A stretch of 64,000 nt of DNA, taken from the NCBI GenBank assembly GCA_047967505.1, contig CM106538.1, one strand, 5' to 3'. Source of the stretch: Dipteris shenzhenensis. Taxonomy: Eukaryota > Polypodiophyta > Polypodiopsida > Gleicheniales. Numbering within the stretch: position 1 is the first letter of the stretch; each line of letters opens with the position of its first letter. A program made the position numbers and the translations under genes. The notes under the pieces are model-generated. The model made no database searches. It was not told where the DNA came from and saw only the letters and a list, made by a program, of their open reading frames with translations. Below are positions 34,542 to 45,275 of the stretch, piece after piece.

Positions 34542-37454
34542 ATGGCACCATTCGAGGACATCTCCAACAAGTACCAGGTTCACTTAGAGTTGGAGGCTGA
34601 ATATGCAAGCACACGTAGTTTGGGATTGAGGGGAGCTTCCAAAAGCCACAGTCTTCATTCACAAGGAAAGAAGCATCTCAACCTTTGGGTAGAAGGATCC
34701 TTGTATCCTTTAGATCTTGCCAACCAAAAGAGCCCTTCTTTCCATACAATGCATGAGCTAGTTTAGTTTGTTGAAAATAGACATGCGGGGTTGCTTGGTT
34801 ATTGCAATCGGTTAAACCATGCTCAGTCAATGGCTATGTAAGCAAGTGAGATGCACAGAGCCCAAGCAGAGATGATAGCACATTTAAGAAATAGCACCAT
34901 TATTGCAATGCATAACTCTATGCAGGATCTTTAAAGGAAGTACCAAGATCTTCATGATAAAGCCAAAGCATTGGACTTGGAGCGAAATGCATTTGACTTG
35001 GAGCGACATAAATTAGAAGAGTCACTCTGTAAGCTAGTTGAGTCCAAAAATGGCTTGGAAAGATCTATATACAATTAACTTCGACAAGCTGTAGAGAAGG
35101 AACGAGAGAAGGCAGAAGAATGAGTGCAAAAGATGAAAGAAACACCTTTGGGATTGAAGGAGAGGAAAAGAAGGTACTAACATAACGTGGATGCATTGGC
35201 ACCCACTGGTGGTGCTAGAAAGAGGAGAGTCCGGGCTACAAGGTTGGTTATCAAATGTTCCAATGAAATTACACTCTTTTGTGCTACACTATTTGTGACT
35301 AAGTTTTTCTTGTGTTCTTTAGGAACTTCATGGAAGATGTGATGAGAAGAACGGACGGGGATGATATTGAATGTTGATATGCTCTAGCTAGTTTATTGAA
35401 GTTAAGCAATGTCATTGGGATACTAAGGGACCCAAGACACAAGCGTCTATGTGTGCAAGTTGCTAAAGAGGTGATGAAGAACTTCAAGGATATTGTGGAT
35501 GCAAAGGAGATGCTTACAGCTTGTGATACTATCGGTGTAAGTCGTAAAGCTTACACATCTGTTTTCAAAATTTTCAAGTCTGCTATTTTGGAAAAGTATA
35601 AGAAGTCTACAGTGCCCCTACCCACACCTTGGTCTGTGAGACGTGCACGGCGAGTAACAAACCAACGTGCAAGAGAAATGCTTGGAGGGTACCATTGCGT
35701 AAGCGGCACAATGACTTGGAAGAGTAAAAAGAAATCTAGCTTGCAAACCTTTGAGATGAATTCTTTCAACAATGTCTACTTAGATGTTGAGAAACTGCAA
35801 CAAGGAATGGTCAAATTCTATGGCATGAGAGAAGATAGTAAGAGAAAATCCATTATAGCATTGCAGGTTAGTTTATTTCCTATATCATGTTTATCCTAAT
35901 GATTTCTCTCTTTTGTTGTACAGATTGCAATGGAAAGCTCATATTTGTCATCAAAATGGATGAAGCTCAATTGGTGAAAGAACACAAGTTAGAGAGAGTG
36001 AGCATCTGCATTATGAATAAAGCCTTAGCCTTTGTTCAAGGGAACAAAGAAGTAGAGCAAGATTTCTCAGTGCAATCAAAGAAAGATATATGGTGGCTTG
36101 CAGCATTTCAGATTCCAAAAGAGTGCCATGAGACATTGAAGTGGGTTCTAAATAGAACAGGAATCCCATCGACGATCCGAAGACAAGAGAAAGGGCAAAC
36201 ATTGACAGTCGATGGCCATGGAACATTTCGAGTTGAATGGTATCTTGCTGGTGATTTGAAAACCCTCAAGTGCTTGCATGGTTATGATACATGGGCAAAT
36301 GCAATGAACACATGCCTTTATTACATGTGTCGTAAGCAAAAGGCTGGCTTATAATGGGAGAATGTCATTCTATCTTGTAGCCAAACACAAGCTCCCAATC
36401 GCCACAAGAAGGATCCAAAGTGGGATCCCATCTTGCCCATCGCACTTGAGAGAGTACACATATGTACTTTACATGGAGATCTGCGCGTACTTGATAAGAA
36501 GTTGTATTTGCATCTTGTTTATGCTTGGAATTTAATTCTGCAAGAAGTATTCGCACGGTGCATTGCAGAAGGTGAGAAGTTGCTATCAGAGATGGGATTC
36601 CATGGAGGACATGTCAAACTTAAGGAGGATAAGAAAATGTCTAGGGCAACACAGAATCTTCCTACAAAAAAGTGTCCATGGGTGGAGGGAAGGCAAGGAG
36701 ATTCCTATTGAACCACAATCTTGACAAAGACAAACATACATTGTCTCAAAGCAGTTTGGGTTGGGAATACTGGAAAGCATTGTATGAATGCACGACCAAT
36801 AAGACTTCTCATCCTCAAGTAGCAACTTTGGGAGCTAAAGTATGGAGAAAGGTAGATGCATTGATAAAATTGCTTCGCTAGGTTCAAATCGATGAGATGT
36901 ATTATGAAAGGTTCAGGATGGCTGTGAAAGAGTTCATGCAATTAATGGTGAAAGCATGGGGGGAGTCGCACATTATGCATTACATTGTAATCTTGGCACC
37001 ATCGTAATATTTAGCACTTGCTTTATAAATAGTTTTTGTTGTGCTGAAATGAGTCTCATCATGTTTGCAGCATATTCTCTATGCACACGGACCATGGTTT
37101 GTACAAAATTGGGGCCCTTTGTCCATTTGGAATACACAAGGCATGGAGAAGTCACACTATAGAGCCAAGGCAGCCGACTTCAAGAACTCAAGGCATGGTG
37201 GTGGTGTCACTCGTAGCAATGCATTGCATGAGATGTTCAACTGGTTTTATAAATCTTTACTAGGAAGGACTTTGAAGTTTGAAAAGGCAAAGGCATCATA
37301 ACTTGCAAAAGCAGTTCAAATCGTATCAAAGAATAGAAGGCATAGCGCTTGGAAAGCATCCATAGGGAGTCGAGGAGTTGCACGTTGGTTGCAAGCTAGA
37401 GTAAGAGAAGGGAGCAGATGGGTCCAACCAGCAGCAATAGAAGCTATGGTGTAA
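34542..37454 (+). pseudogene. Intron-containing transposase-like pseudogene, unrecognised family
   Basis: One reading can be followed for about 2.9 kb through four exons: 34542-35242, 35323-about 35866, 35924-36986 and 37071-37454. Introns 35243-35322 (phase 2) and 36987-37070 (phase 0) keep frame exactly. The middle one (GTTAGT at 35867 to CAG at 35923) does not, unless the donor lies 4 bp downstream. Exon 1 is coiled-coil-like. Exons 3-4 contain KMDEAQ (Asp 35959), YLAGDLKTL (Asp 36253), PIALERVHICTLHGDLRVL, and after the last intron HILYAHGP...QGMEKSHY...HGGG (Glu 37146). The D...D...E order and the HGGG tail suggest a DDE/RNase H-fold transposase; I recall similar unnamed proteins in invertebrates and fungi, but this is unverified. 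In-frame stops occur at 34764, 34839, 34932, 35076, 35121, 35178, 35375, 36352, 36879 and 37299, and a frameshift lies near 36665-36690. Confidence 0.6.
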
Positions 37455-37595
37455 TTGTATACAAATATGAAATGAATATATTGCTTATTTTGACCACAAT
37501 TTGTGGTCACTTTAATATCTTGCTTATTTTGACCACAATTTTTGTACTCACTCTTGGAGTCCAAGGTTTGTGTGAGGTAATGAAATTGGGGAAAG
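37455..37595. repeat. Short direct repeat after the pseudogene
   Basis: ATATTGCTTATTTTGACCACAATTTGTGGTCACTTTA is followed by ATATCTTGCTTATTTTGACCACAATTTTTG (about 37478-37545), a diverged tandem copy. Confidence 0.6.
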
Positions 37596-37795
37596 TGGGG
37601 ACATGGTGAAGGAGGGGGGAGAGAAGGGAGGGGCGTGGGGCGGGGCAAGGGGAGGGGTGGAGTGGTAGCAAGGGTGGGGGGAGGGAGGGATGGGGGAGGG
37701 CGACGGGTGTGGGTGAGGCAAGTAGGAGAGAGGGAAATGTGGGGGGGAGGGCGACAAGGGTGGGGGGGATTAGAGGGGTTAAGGCAGGGACGGAG
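37590..37795 (+). repeat. G-rich tract with multiple G-runs
   Basis: The plus strand has many runs of three or more G separated by short A/T/C spacers, for example GGGGCGTGGGGCGGGGCAAG. This fits potential G-quadruplex DNA. The minus-strand Pro/Ser-rich frames across it are compositional artefacts. Confidence 0.8.
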
Positions 37796-37888
37796 GGCAC
37801 AATGAAACCCTAAACGCAATTAAAAGGGGTGTCAAAACATGATGGGCCTATAAAAAATGTTAAAAAAAACCCTAACTCTCATTATTCA

Positions 37889-38101
37889 ATGGCAAGAGTG
37901 AAGAACACTGCTAGACCCACAAGACGTTGCCTCCACCCTTCCTCCTCTAGCTCCACCACCTCCATGGCATTTGTGCACACGAACCTATCTGAGTCTGGTG
38001 TTGCCTCCCCCGACTCTCTTGAGGTCTCCCAGGACTCTCGTGAGCCCTTCCCCAACTCTTGTGAGCCCTCCTCCAACTCTTTTGAGCCCTCCCCAGTTTA
38101 A
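37889..38101 (+). CDS. Short ORF of unknown function, possibly a 5' exon
   Basis: An ATG at 37889 opens 70 codons starting MARVKNTARPTRR, then Ser-rich sequence and a repeating acidic Ser/Pro pattern (DSxEPxxNSxEP). I do not recognise it. The basic N-terminus and low-complexity tail look like the start of a transposon-encoded ORF or a disordered leader exon. No continuation is visible after the TAA. Confidence 0.25.
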   Translation: MARVKNTARPTRRCLHPSSSSSTTSMAFVHTNLSESGVASPDSLEVSQDSREPFPNSCEPSSNSFEPSPV

Positions 38102-38248
38102 AATTAATCATAAAATCCCCAATTTTTTGAAAAAATTTACCATGAATTGAAAGGAGAAAACATTAAAAGAAATAACATTTTAATTTAATTGTCCATCATC
38201 TTTTGAAGCAATAACTAGGATTTGACAAACAAAAAATTAAATGTTGCA

Positions 38249-38629
38249 TTAGTCAAACACATTGTTAGCAATCTTCAAAGTTGCAGGAGGAATGAAATTG
38301 GCACTATTGTTGATCTTACCACCGATAAAGGTAAAGTAGGACTCTGGCATGCCATCCTCCATGACCGATGTGACATTCATATTCTTGACATCTCCCTCTT
38401 CAACATCAATAGACAAACTTACCCTCGTATTGTCTTCATCATTAGAGTCTAGGGGAAGCCACCGGCCATTTGTTTTCTTCCAGCGCCTATACTGAAAAGC
38501 TAAATACAACATTTGGCATGACAAATGGTATCTAATAATCACATTGTCTTTACATGCTTGACATTGAAACACATCACCCTTTTGGTCGCCTGACCTGGTT
38601 CCCAAGTAAATCTTCAAGAGCATTTTCAT
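38249..38629 (-). CDS. Unassigned 126-codon ORF, possible exon
   Basis: The minus-strand frame has a small cysteine cluster, FQCQACKDN...RYHLSC, followed by FQYRRWKKTNGRWLPLD and an acidic stretch. The Cys/His spacing could bind zinc, but I do not recognise a family. It lies immediately outside the gypsy insertion, which starts at 38710. A similarly oriented unassigned region sits on the other side at 46190-46870, so the insertion may have split one transcription unit. Confidence 0.3.
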   Translation of the reverse strand: MKMLLKIYLGTRSGDQKGDVFQCQACKDNVIIRYHLSCQMLYLAFQYRRWKKTNGRWLPLDSNDEDNTRVSLSIDVEEGDVKNMNVTSVMEDGMPESYFTFIGGKINNSANFIPPATLKIANNVFD

Positions 38630-38709
38630 CTACACGCTTGCAGGACCACATAGTTTTTGTTCTATGCATGTGTATATTCTAAAACAAAGAAGCAAAAATG
38701 TGTAGAGAT

Positions 38710-39607
38710 TGCAACGGGAAACGCTTGCGGAACTTGCAAATCCTTGAAAAACATAGCAACACTCTTCGAAAATATGCACAAACTCTCAAAACTCACAAAC
38801 GGAAGAGACAGAACAAGCGTGCTGGGTACAATCTCCCCCCATAGGAGTGGTGCTCTCCTTCCACCTCCTATGTATTTATGTATATTTCTCCAAAAAGCTT
38901 CCAAGCAAAAATCATACAAAAGCCTCTGTGCTTTCCTCCATGTACCCTTTTACAAAAAGCCCATCCACCTTCTAGAATAGCTGGCTTTTTCTAAAATTAA
39001 AGCTTTTTCTAACTTTAGTTTATACACTTAGCCAAGCCACTAATATTCCAAAATTCAAATATGTACATAAGCTTTTGTAATATAAAAAATTAGGCATAAG
39101 CCTTATTCATCCCCGCATCACTAGAGTTGTGCCTACGCACCCAAAATATGGCGGATCATGCTTGCCAGATGCCATCGCTCGATCAATTACTCTTCCCTTG
39201 GATTCACACAATCAATAGTAATGAAATATTTCAAGCATAAGATAACCTTGGAATTAATCACCACAATCGATCAACCTTTCAGTATTATAGCAATGCGAAA
39301 TCAATAAATCACAGATGAATGGTGCACACATGCGACACATACCATCTCATGGTGCACCTAATGCTACACATGAATAAAATCGTACGGATGGTGCACACAT
39401 GCTACACATACCGTCATCACATAAGGGGTGCACACAATGCTACACACTCATATAGCCACAACCGTATATCTAGCAATGTAGGAGCACACATGCATCACTA
39501 CAGAACAACAAGCACACATGCATCAACTGTGCGACAAAAATTGCTGGATCTCACTAAACTAAATGCTAAAGGATTAAATTAATGGGAAAATTCCAATTAT
39601 CGTAACA
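38710..39607 (-). repeat. 3' LTR of the gypsy element
   Basis: Starts TGCAACGGG and ends CGTAACA on the plus strand. It shares long blocks with the 5' LTR, such as AACACTCTT-GAAAATATGCAC and ATGGTGCACACATG. It contains repeated ATGGTGCACA...CTACACAT phrases at 39320-39440. Confidence 0.9.
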
Positions 39608-39635
39608 TCCCTCTTGCTTGAAATCACAATTGCCC

Positions 39636-42600
39636 TCAATTGCGGGACAAAAAAGTAGTCAATAAATCAGGGCACTGGCAAAAATATCGCTCGGGCATCC
39701 ACTTAGCATCCTCAACGGGGTGGTTCTTAAATGTAAAAAGATAAGTAGGATACGAGTTTCCACGTCTCGTTTGAGTGATTTGTTGATCAATAATTTGGTC
39801 TGGCTCTAAGAGCTGGGTCTCTCCTTGAAGCAATAGTGCATTGTCTAAAATAGGTCGAACTGGTGGGTCTCCATGGAAAGGTTTCAAGAGGTGCACATGA
39901 AAAGAATTATGAATTTTCCAATCGGGTGATAATTCGAGCCGATAGGCATTGTCATTAATGCGCTTTGAAACTTTAAAGGGACCATAGGACTTAGGGGCAA
40001 ACTTAACTATAGGGTGTGTCTCAATACTATTAAGTTTGCGCTTCTCAATATGTAACATGACTAGGTCACCTTTAGCAAATACAACTTTCTTTCTACCCTT
40101 GTTTGCATACACAGCTTGATCATGCTCGATATTCTTTTTGACAGTAGCCAAAATGCTAGAGAAATCTTCAGTAAATCGATCAGCAGCCTCTACTTGGTGC
40201 TTAAGGTGGGTCAATGGAGGAGGAATGGTCTTTCCATAGACAATTTGGAATGGAGATTTGCCTGTAGCAAAGTGCTTAGTGTTGTTGTAGGCAAATTGTA
40301 ATATGTGTATAAATTTGTCCCAGTTGCCTAGCTGACCAGACACATAAGCACGTAACATGTCACAAATAGTATTTTGTGTGACCTGAGTTTGGCCATTAGA
40401 CTCGGGATGAAAAGTAGTGGAAAAATCTAACTTCGTACCAAGATTATCAAAGAGTGTGGTCTAGAAGTTACTACAAAATTTACTATCCCGGTCTAACACG
40501 ATTACTTTTGGAAGGCCATGGTGTATAAAGATGTGCTTGATGAACAAATGAGCAGCCTAAACTGTGGTCAAGGTCTTTTTACAAGGAATAAAGTAAGCCT
40601 GCTTGCTAAATCTATCAATGATAGTCCAAATCCTATCAAAACCTGAGCTAGTTATGGGAAATCCAGTAATAAAGTCCATAGAAATTTGCTCCCATGGGCC
40701 ATCAGGAATTGGTAAAGACATAAGTAAACCTTGATATTTGCCCTTGTAGCTCTTGACTTTTTGACAAATAAGACATTGTGCGACAAAAGTTGCAACATCA
40801 ACTTTAAGCTTAGGCCAGAAAAAATCTTGAATTACAGTATGATACATAGCAGCAACGCCTCTATGTCCCATGTAGGGTGGCTAATGTACCTCTTCTAGTA
40901 CCAAGCGTCGAAATGGTGCAGTGACACACAAGCACTTTTCGTAGAATAGATAGTCATTATGAATGGAATATGAGGCCATAGGGGTGCTATTAACTTGCTT
41001 AATCTTATGCTAAATTTCTGAAAAGTCTCGATTAGTAGGATAGTCGACCTTCATAGGCTCGAAAGGGTCTCCCTCGATGACTGAGATATTATTTATGCTA
41101 GGTCGACGGCTCAGTGCATCAGCAACTACATTGTCTTTGCCTGGTTGATATTGGATCATCGGCTTAAAGCTGTCAATAAAGGCAGCCCATTTAATGTGCC
41201 AATCTGAGATCACCGACTGAGTAAGGAGATGTCTAAAACTCTAGTGATCAGTCTTAATGAGTAACTCGGAACCCATAAGATAGTGTTTCTAGAGTTTAAG
41301 GGCATGCACCACAGCAACTAATTCTTTATCATACATGGAATAGTTTAGCTTTGCTGGTTTTAATTTAAGTGAATCGAATGCAATTGGGTGGTTATCTTGC
41401 ATGAGCACAGTCCCAAAACCCTGTCCACTAGCATCAGTAACCATGACAAAGAAGGGTCTCGTAAAGTCCAGCATGGTCAAAACTGGTGTGTGCATCATTG
41501 CATCCTTAAGTTGTTGAAAAGCTAAAGTGTGCTGCTCACCCTAAGAGAAAGCACGTCTTATGCAATACTTAGTTCTGTCAATGGACGTGCCTTGTGTGCA
41601 AAATTTCTAACAAATCTATGATAGAAACTACACAGACCTAGAAAAGATCGTAACTCATGGATATCTTTAGGTTGTGGCTAGTTTACTATCACTTCTACCT
41701 TCTTGGGATCTACTCGAATGCCTTCAGCTGAAATGATGTGTCCAAGATATTCAATTTCAGGCTAGAAAAAAGAACTTTTCTTCGGGTTAGCATACAGTTG
41801 GTTCTCACATAAGAGAGAGAAAACAAGATCCAAGTATTTCTCATGTTCCTCCCGACTCTTGCTATAAATCATGATATCATCAAAGAAAACTACCACAAAG
41901 TCTTGATAGGGTAGGAAGATATGATTTATCATTGACTAAATGTGGCAGGTGCATTGGTTAATCCAAAAGGCATAACAAGAAATTCATAGTGACCAGTTTG
42001 GGTTCTAAAAGCAGTCTTAAAAATATCGGGCTCAATCACTCTCACTTGATGATATCCTGACTTAAGATCGATCTTGCTAAAGATTGTGGATCCTTTCAAC
42101 TTGTCGAGTAGATCATCAACTCTCGGAATGGGGTATCAATTTTTCACTGTGATTTTATTTAAGGCACAATAACGATGCACATTCGAAAAGTTCCATTTTT
42201 CTTCTTGACAAGAAGAACGGGTACCCCAAATGGTGAGCTACTAGGTCGAATTAGGCCTCTAGCCAAAAGATCTTCTATTTGGGATTGAATCTCTTGATGC
42301 TCAATAGGATTGTGTCTATATGGTGATTTACACGGTGGTGCACTACCTGGAATAAGGTCAATCTTATGATCCTCAAGTCTAGATTGAGGTAGGCCAGGGG
42401 GTAAGTCTTCCATAAAGCAGTTGTCATAGGTAGCTAGAAAAGGATCCAAAGGCTCTTGCTTAGTTTTCTTAGTCTCAAGACTAGCTTCAATCTTATTGAC
42501 CATAACCAGATTTGTCTTCTCACATTTGCGCAGAGCTCTTTTAGCTTGGGTATGTGACAATATAGGCCAAGAGGGAAGATTCTTGTCGCATTCTAGAGTC

Positions 42601-43109
42601 ATGATCTCAGTGCCTTGAGTCACAGTAATGGTGCATTCAAGATAATCAGGTTTAGCATTATGATCGACATGCCAAGGCATCCTTAGAATGAGATCTTGCT
42701 CATGCAAAGGAGCAACTAAGAAATCACGGCTCTTAACTAATGGTCCTAAAGTCACCTCAAGATCCTTAACCATTTGCAAACAATGATAATCCGATCCTTG
42801 AAAAGCTGATTTGACTTTATATTTTGTTTTGATGGTTGCAAGCCCTAACTTTTCAACTAAACGTTGTGAAATGAAATCATGGGTGCTTCCATCATCAAAT
42901 GAGACACTATGTTCTTTTTTGTGCAATAGTGCAGTCATATGTAACAAAGAAGTACGAAAATAAGATGCACTTTTACCTGAATAATGCTTACCTGAAGGGG
43001 TGTAGTCAACATCTTCAGTGTCGTTGTCCTCATCCTCGCCCTCTTGCTTGACAGATTTATCATGGGATCCATCATCAATGTAGTTGATCCGCGTGCGGAG
43101 TCGTTGCAC
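39636..43109 (-). pseudogene. Gypsy pol pseudogene: protease, RT, RNase H, integrase, chromodomain-like tail
   Basis: From right to left: retropepsin FDDGSTHDFIS (about 42870-42900); RT beginning GLIRPSSSPFGVPVLLVKKKNG (about 42200-42265) and reaching its catalytic block VVFFDDIMIYSKS (about 41860-41895), where Y-x-DD is usual; RNase H TDASGQGFGTVL (about 41400-41445) with YDKELVAVV; then KDNVVADALSR. The integrase zinc finger has GHRG...CLICQKVK (40760-40870). The catalytic core has MDFITGFP (about 40670), LDRDSKF (about 40480) and ESNGQTQ (about 40400). The C-terminal part ends YPTYLFTFKNHPVEDAKW, a chromodomain-like fold as in plant chromoviruses. Stops replace Gln or Trp at several places, and RT is frameshifted near 42160 and again near 41940. 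Confidence 0.9.
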
Positions 43110-44397
43110 TGACTATTACCGGTGGTATGTCCATTGGTTCTCCCTCCATTGCCTCCGTTGTTGTTGGTAGCATTCTTTGCTTGGGTACCTGTCTTGTGTG
43201 TAGCAAGTGGATTCTTTGGACATTCATAAGAGTAGTGTCCCTTCTCTTTGCATTCGTAACATGTGACAAGTTCTTTGGTTCTTTGATTAATATGTGACTT
43301 AGTAGGTTTCCAATTAGACTTACCATCATATCTACCAACTTTACCTCTTACACCCTCCTGCTTGAAGTATGAAGTATGCTTCTTTGCTCGAGGGGTGCGA
43401 GTAGCAAAGCTTCTTCCCTGCCTTATTTCTGACTCTAATGCCAAATCCATAGCATCAGAAGCTATAGATGGTCGAAGCATACGTACATCAACACGAATAG
43501 TAGGGTGTAAACCCTCAACAAAGGTATGACATTGCCCCTTTCGGGACACTTTCTCAATAGTTTGCAATTAAAGTAGAGAGGAAAGATATTTCTCGGTGTA
43601 TGCTCCACACTCTCATTATCCAACTGCCTCAATCTTCGCCATTGCCTACGAGTATCCTCTTCAAACTGTGTAGGCAGGAAGCACTTCTTGATTTTATCTT
43701 TGAATGCTTCCCATGTCTTTGAAACATGAGTGCTTTTGGCAACCACACTCCACCATAATTGTGCATTGCTTGTCATGTGACTTGGAGCAAGTTTTACCTT
43801 CTCAATCTCTTTGTACCGTTCTCCCAAAAAGTATTGATTAAAAGAACTAATCCACGCAAGTAAAGCTTGTCCATCTCTTTTATCGTCATATTTTGGAAAA
43901 GAAAAAGTTTTGCGATTAATCTTACCAGACTTCTTCTTATCACGAAGCTTGAGTGCTTTCAAGATGGCCTTTCCTACATTGTCTTCATCGCTAGACTCAT
44001 GTGAAGGAGTAGTGTCATGATGTCATCGTAGTGAAGTCTTCACATGTCGCTTCTTCTTCCTTTGATGTCTCGTCTTGCTTCTTCCATGCTCACTATCACT
44101 GGTGTCTGATGATTTGCTGCTTTCACTTTTTTCATCATCTCTGTCTTTCATAAGCTTCTTTGTGACTTGAATCATCTCTTTTAACACTCGATTTGCACGT
44201 TCTTCGTTGGTTTTATGCGTGTCGCACATGTTGCGCATGTACTCAAGTTCCTGCTCAAGGTCCCATGCATGATGTTTCCATGCATCTAATGAATCTTTGG
44301 CATGCATAGGTTCCTCGTCCTCAATCAATATAGGTGGCTTCCAAGTTGTCGTCACTTGGCATAGAGCATCTTCAATTTCTTGACGAATTCTTGCCAT
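42935..44397 (-). pseudogene. Gypsy gag pseudogene with zinc knuckle
   Basis: The N-terminal part (44397-44023) is coiled-coil-like, with LEQELEYMRNMCDTH and a Ser/Asp-rich then basic segment; a TGA separates it from the next part. The capsid core (43962 down to about 43570) reads FSFPKYDDKRDGQALLAWI and LAPSHMTSNAQLWW, the Retrotrans_gag signature. A frameshift near 43570 leads to 43567-42935, with EGLHPTIRVDVRM and a perfect CCHC zinc knuckle CYECKEKGHYSYEC at 43220-43261. The knuckle binds genomic RNA in working elements. Confidence 0.85.
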
Positions 44398-45260
44398 TCT
44401 TCCTTAGTGTCATCGGTGTTGAACTTCTTATTGACCGATGGTGATCGTTTTCCACATCCTCGTCATGATGTAGATCTTCAGGATAACCTATCTCTGATGG
44501 AATACGCCTTCCAAACATAGTTAAGTATATGCACGGTGCAAAGAAGAAATCACTATGAAAGGAAATACACACAAACACAAGACTTATCTCAATTTAGTTT
44601 CCAATCTTTGAAAGTGGCTATTTGTCGAATAGTATCTCTGTGGGCTCTCAAACTCACATGATTCCAACAAGTGAATCCACGTTGTATGGTACAAAGCAAA
44701 GCTCATGTCCGAATAGCACTTGTAGACTGCCTCTTGCTCTTGTGTACACTTGCTTTTGAGATTCTCCTCTTCCAAAATCTGTTGGGTTGCTCCCTTGTTT
44801 GCACTTTTGCCTTAAAGGATATCTTTATGACTAGAAACTTCAAAGAATAGAGCAACAAAGTGACTTGACCTAGTGGATAGTCACCAATTGTTAAGCGGAC
44901 TTGAGCTAGAACAATATCGGGATGGGGGACCTCCCGAGAAGTTTTAAGAGCAATCTCCCAAGGCTTCCTTGCGTGCAGCCAATGGTGCCTTCGGTGCCAG
45001 GTATGCCTTGGTCACTACTTCGAGGCGTGGGTGTGCGTTCACAGACTTCGACCTGCCTACGTATGGCTGACTTCTTTTGATGCGATTTTTTTTTCTTCAC
45101 CGCACGTTTTCCTGCCTTTGATCTGTTCTCTGCTGTTTGCTTCTATTGCTTCGAACTTCGTTGCGCTCTTGTATGCAGTGTTCGCAATCTGATGCGTGTT
45201 GCAATTTCTTGTTCGAGGACGTGAGGTGCGTGTGCTTCCTGTGCTATGGACGATGAAACC

Positions 45261-45274
45261 TTGGCTCTAATACC
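45261..45274 (-). other. Primer-binding site, initiator Met-tRNA type
   Basis: The minus strand reads TGGTATTAGAGCCA, one C-to-T change from the standard TGGTATCAGAGCCA, next to the 5' LTR. Confidence 0.85.
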
Positions 45275-45275
45275 A

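Noticed and set aside
34542-37454. Reassigned genetic code (TAA/TAG as Gln, as in ciliates or some green algae)
   Set aside because: TGA also appears at Arg sites, other elements have Trp and Tyr turned into stops, and the intact gene at 49686-50099 uses normal Gln codons, so decay explains it better.
37316-37819. 167-codon Pro/Ser-rich minus ORF
   Set aside because: Antisense of the G-rich tract and of the last exon of the transposase-like pseudogene; composition artefact.
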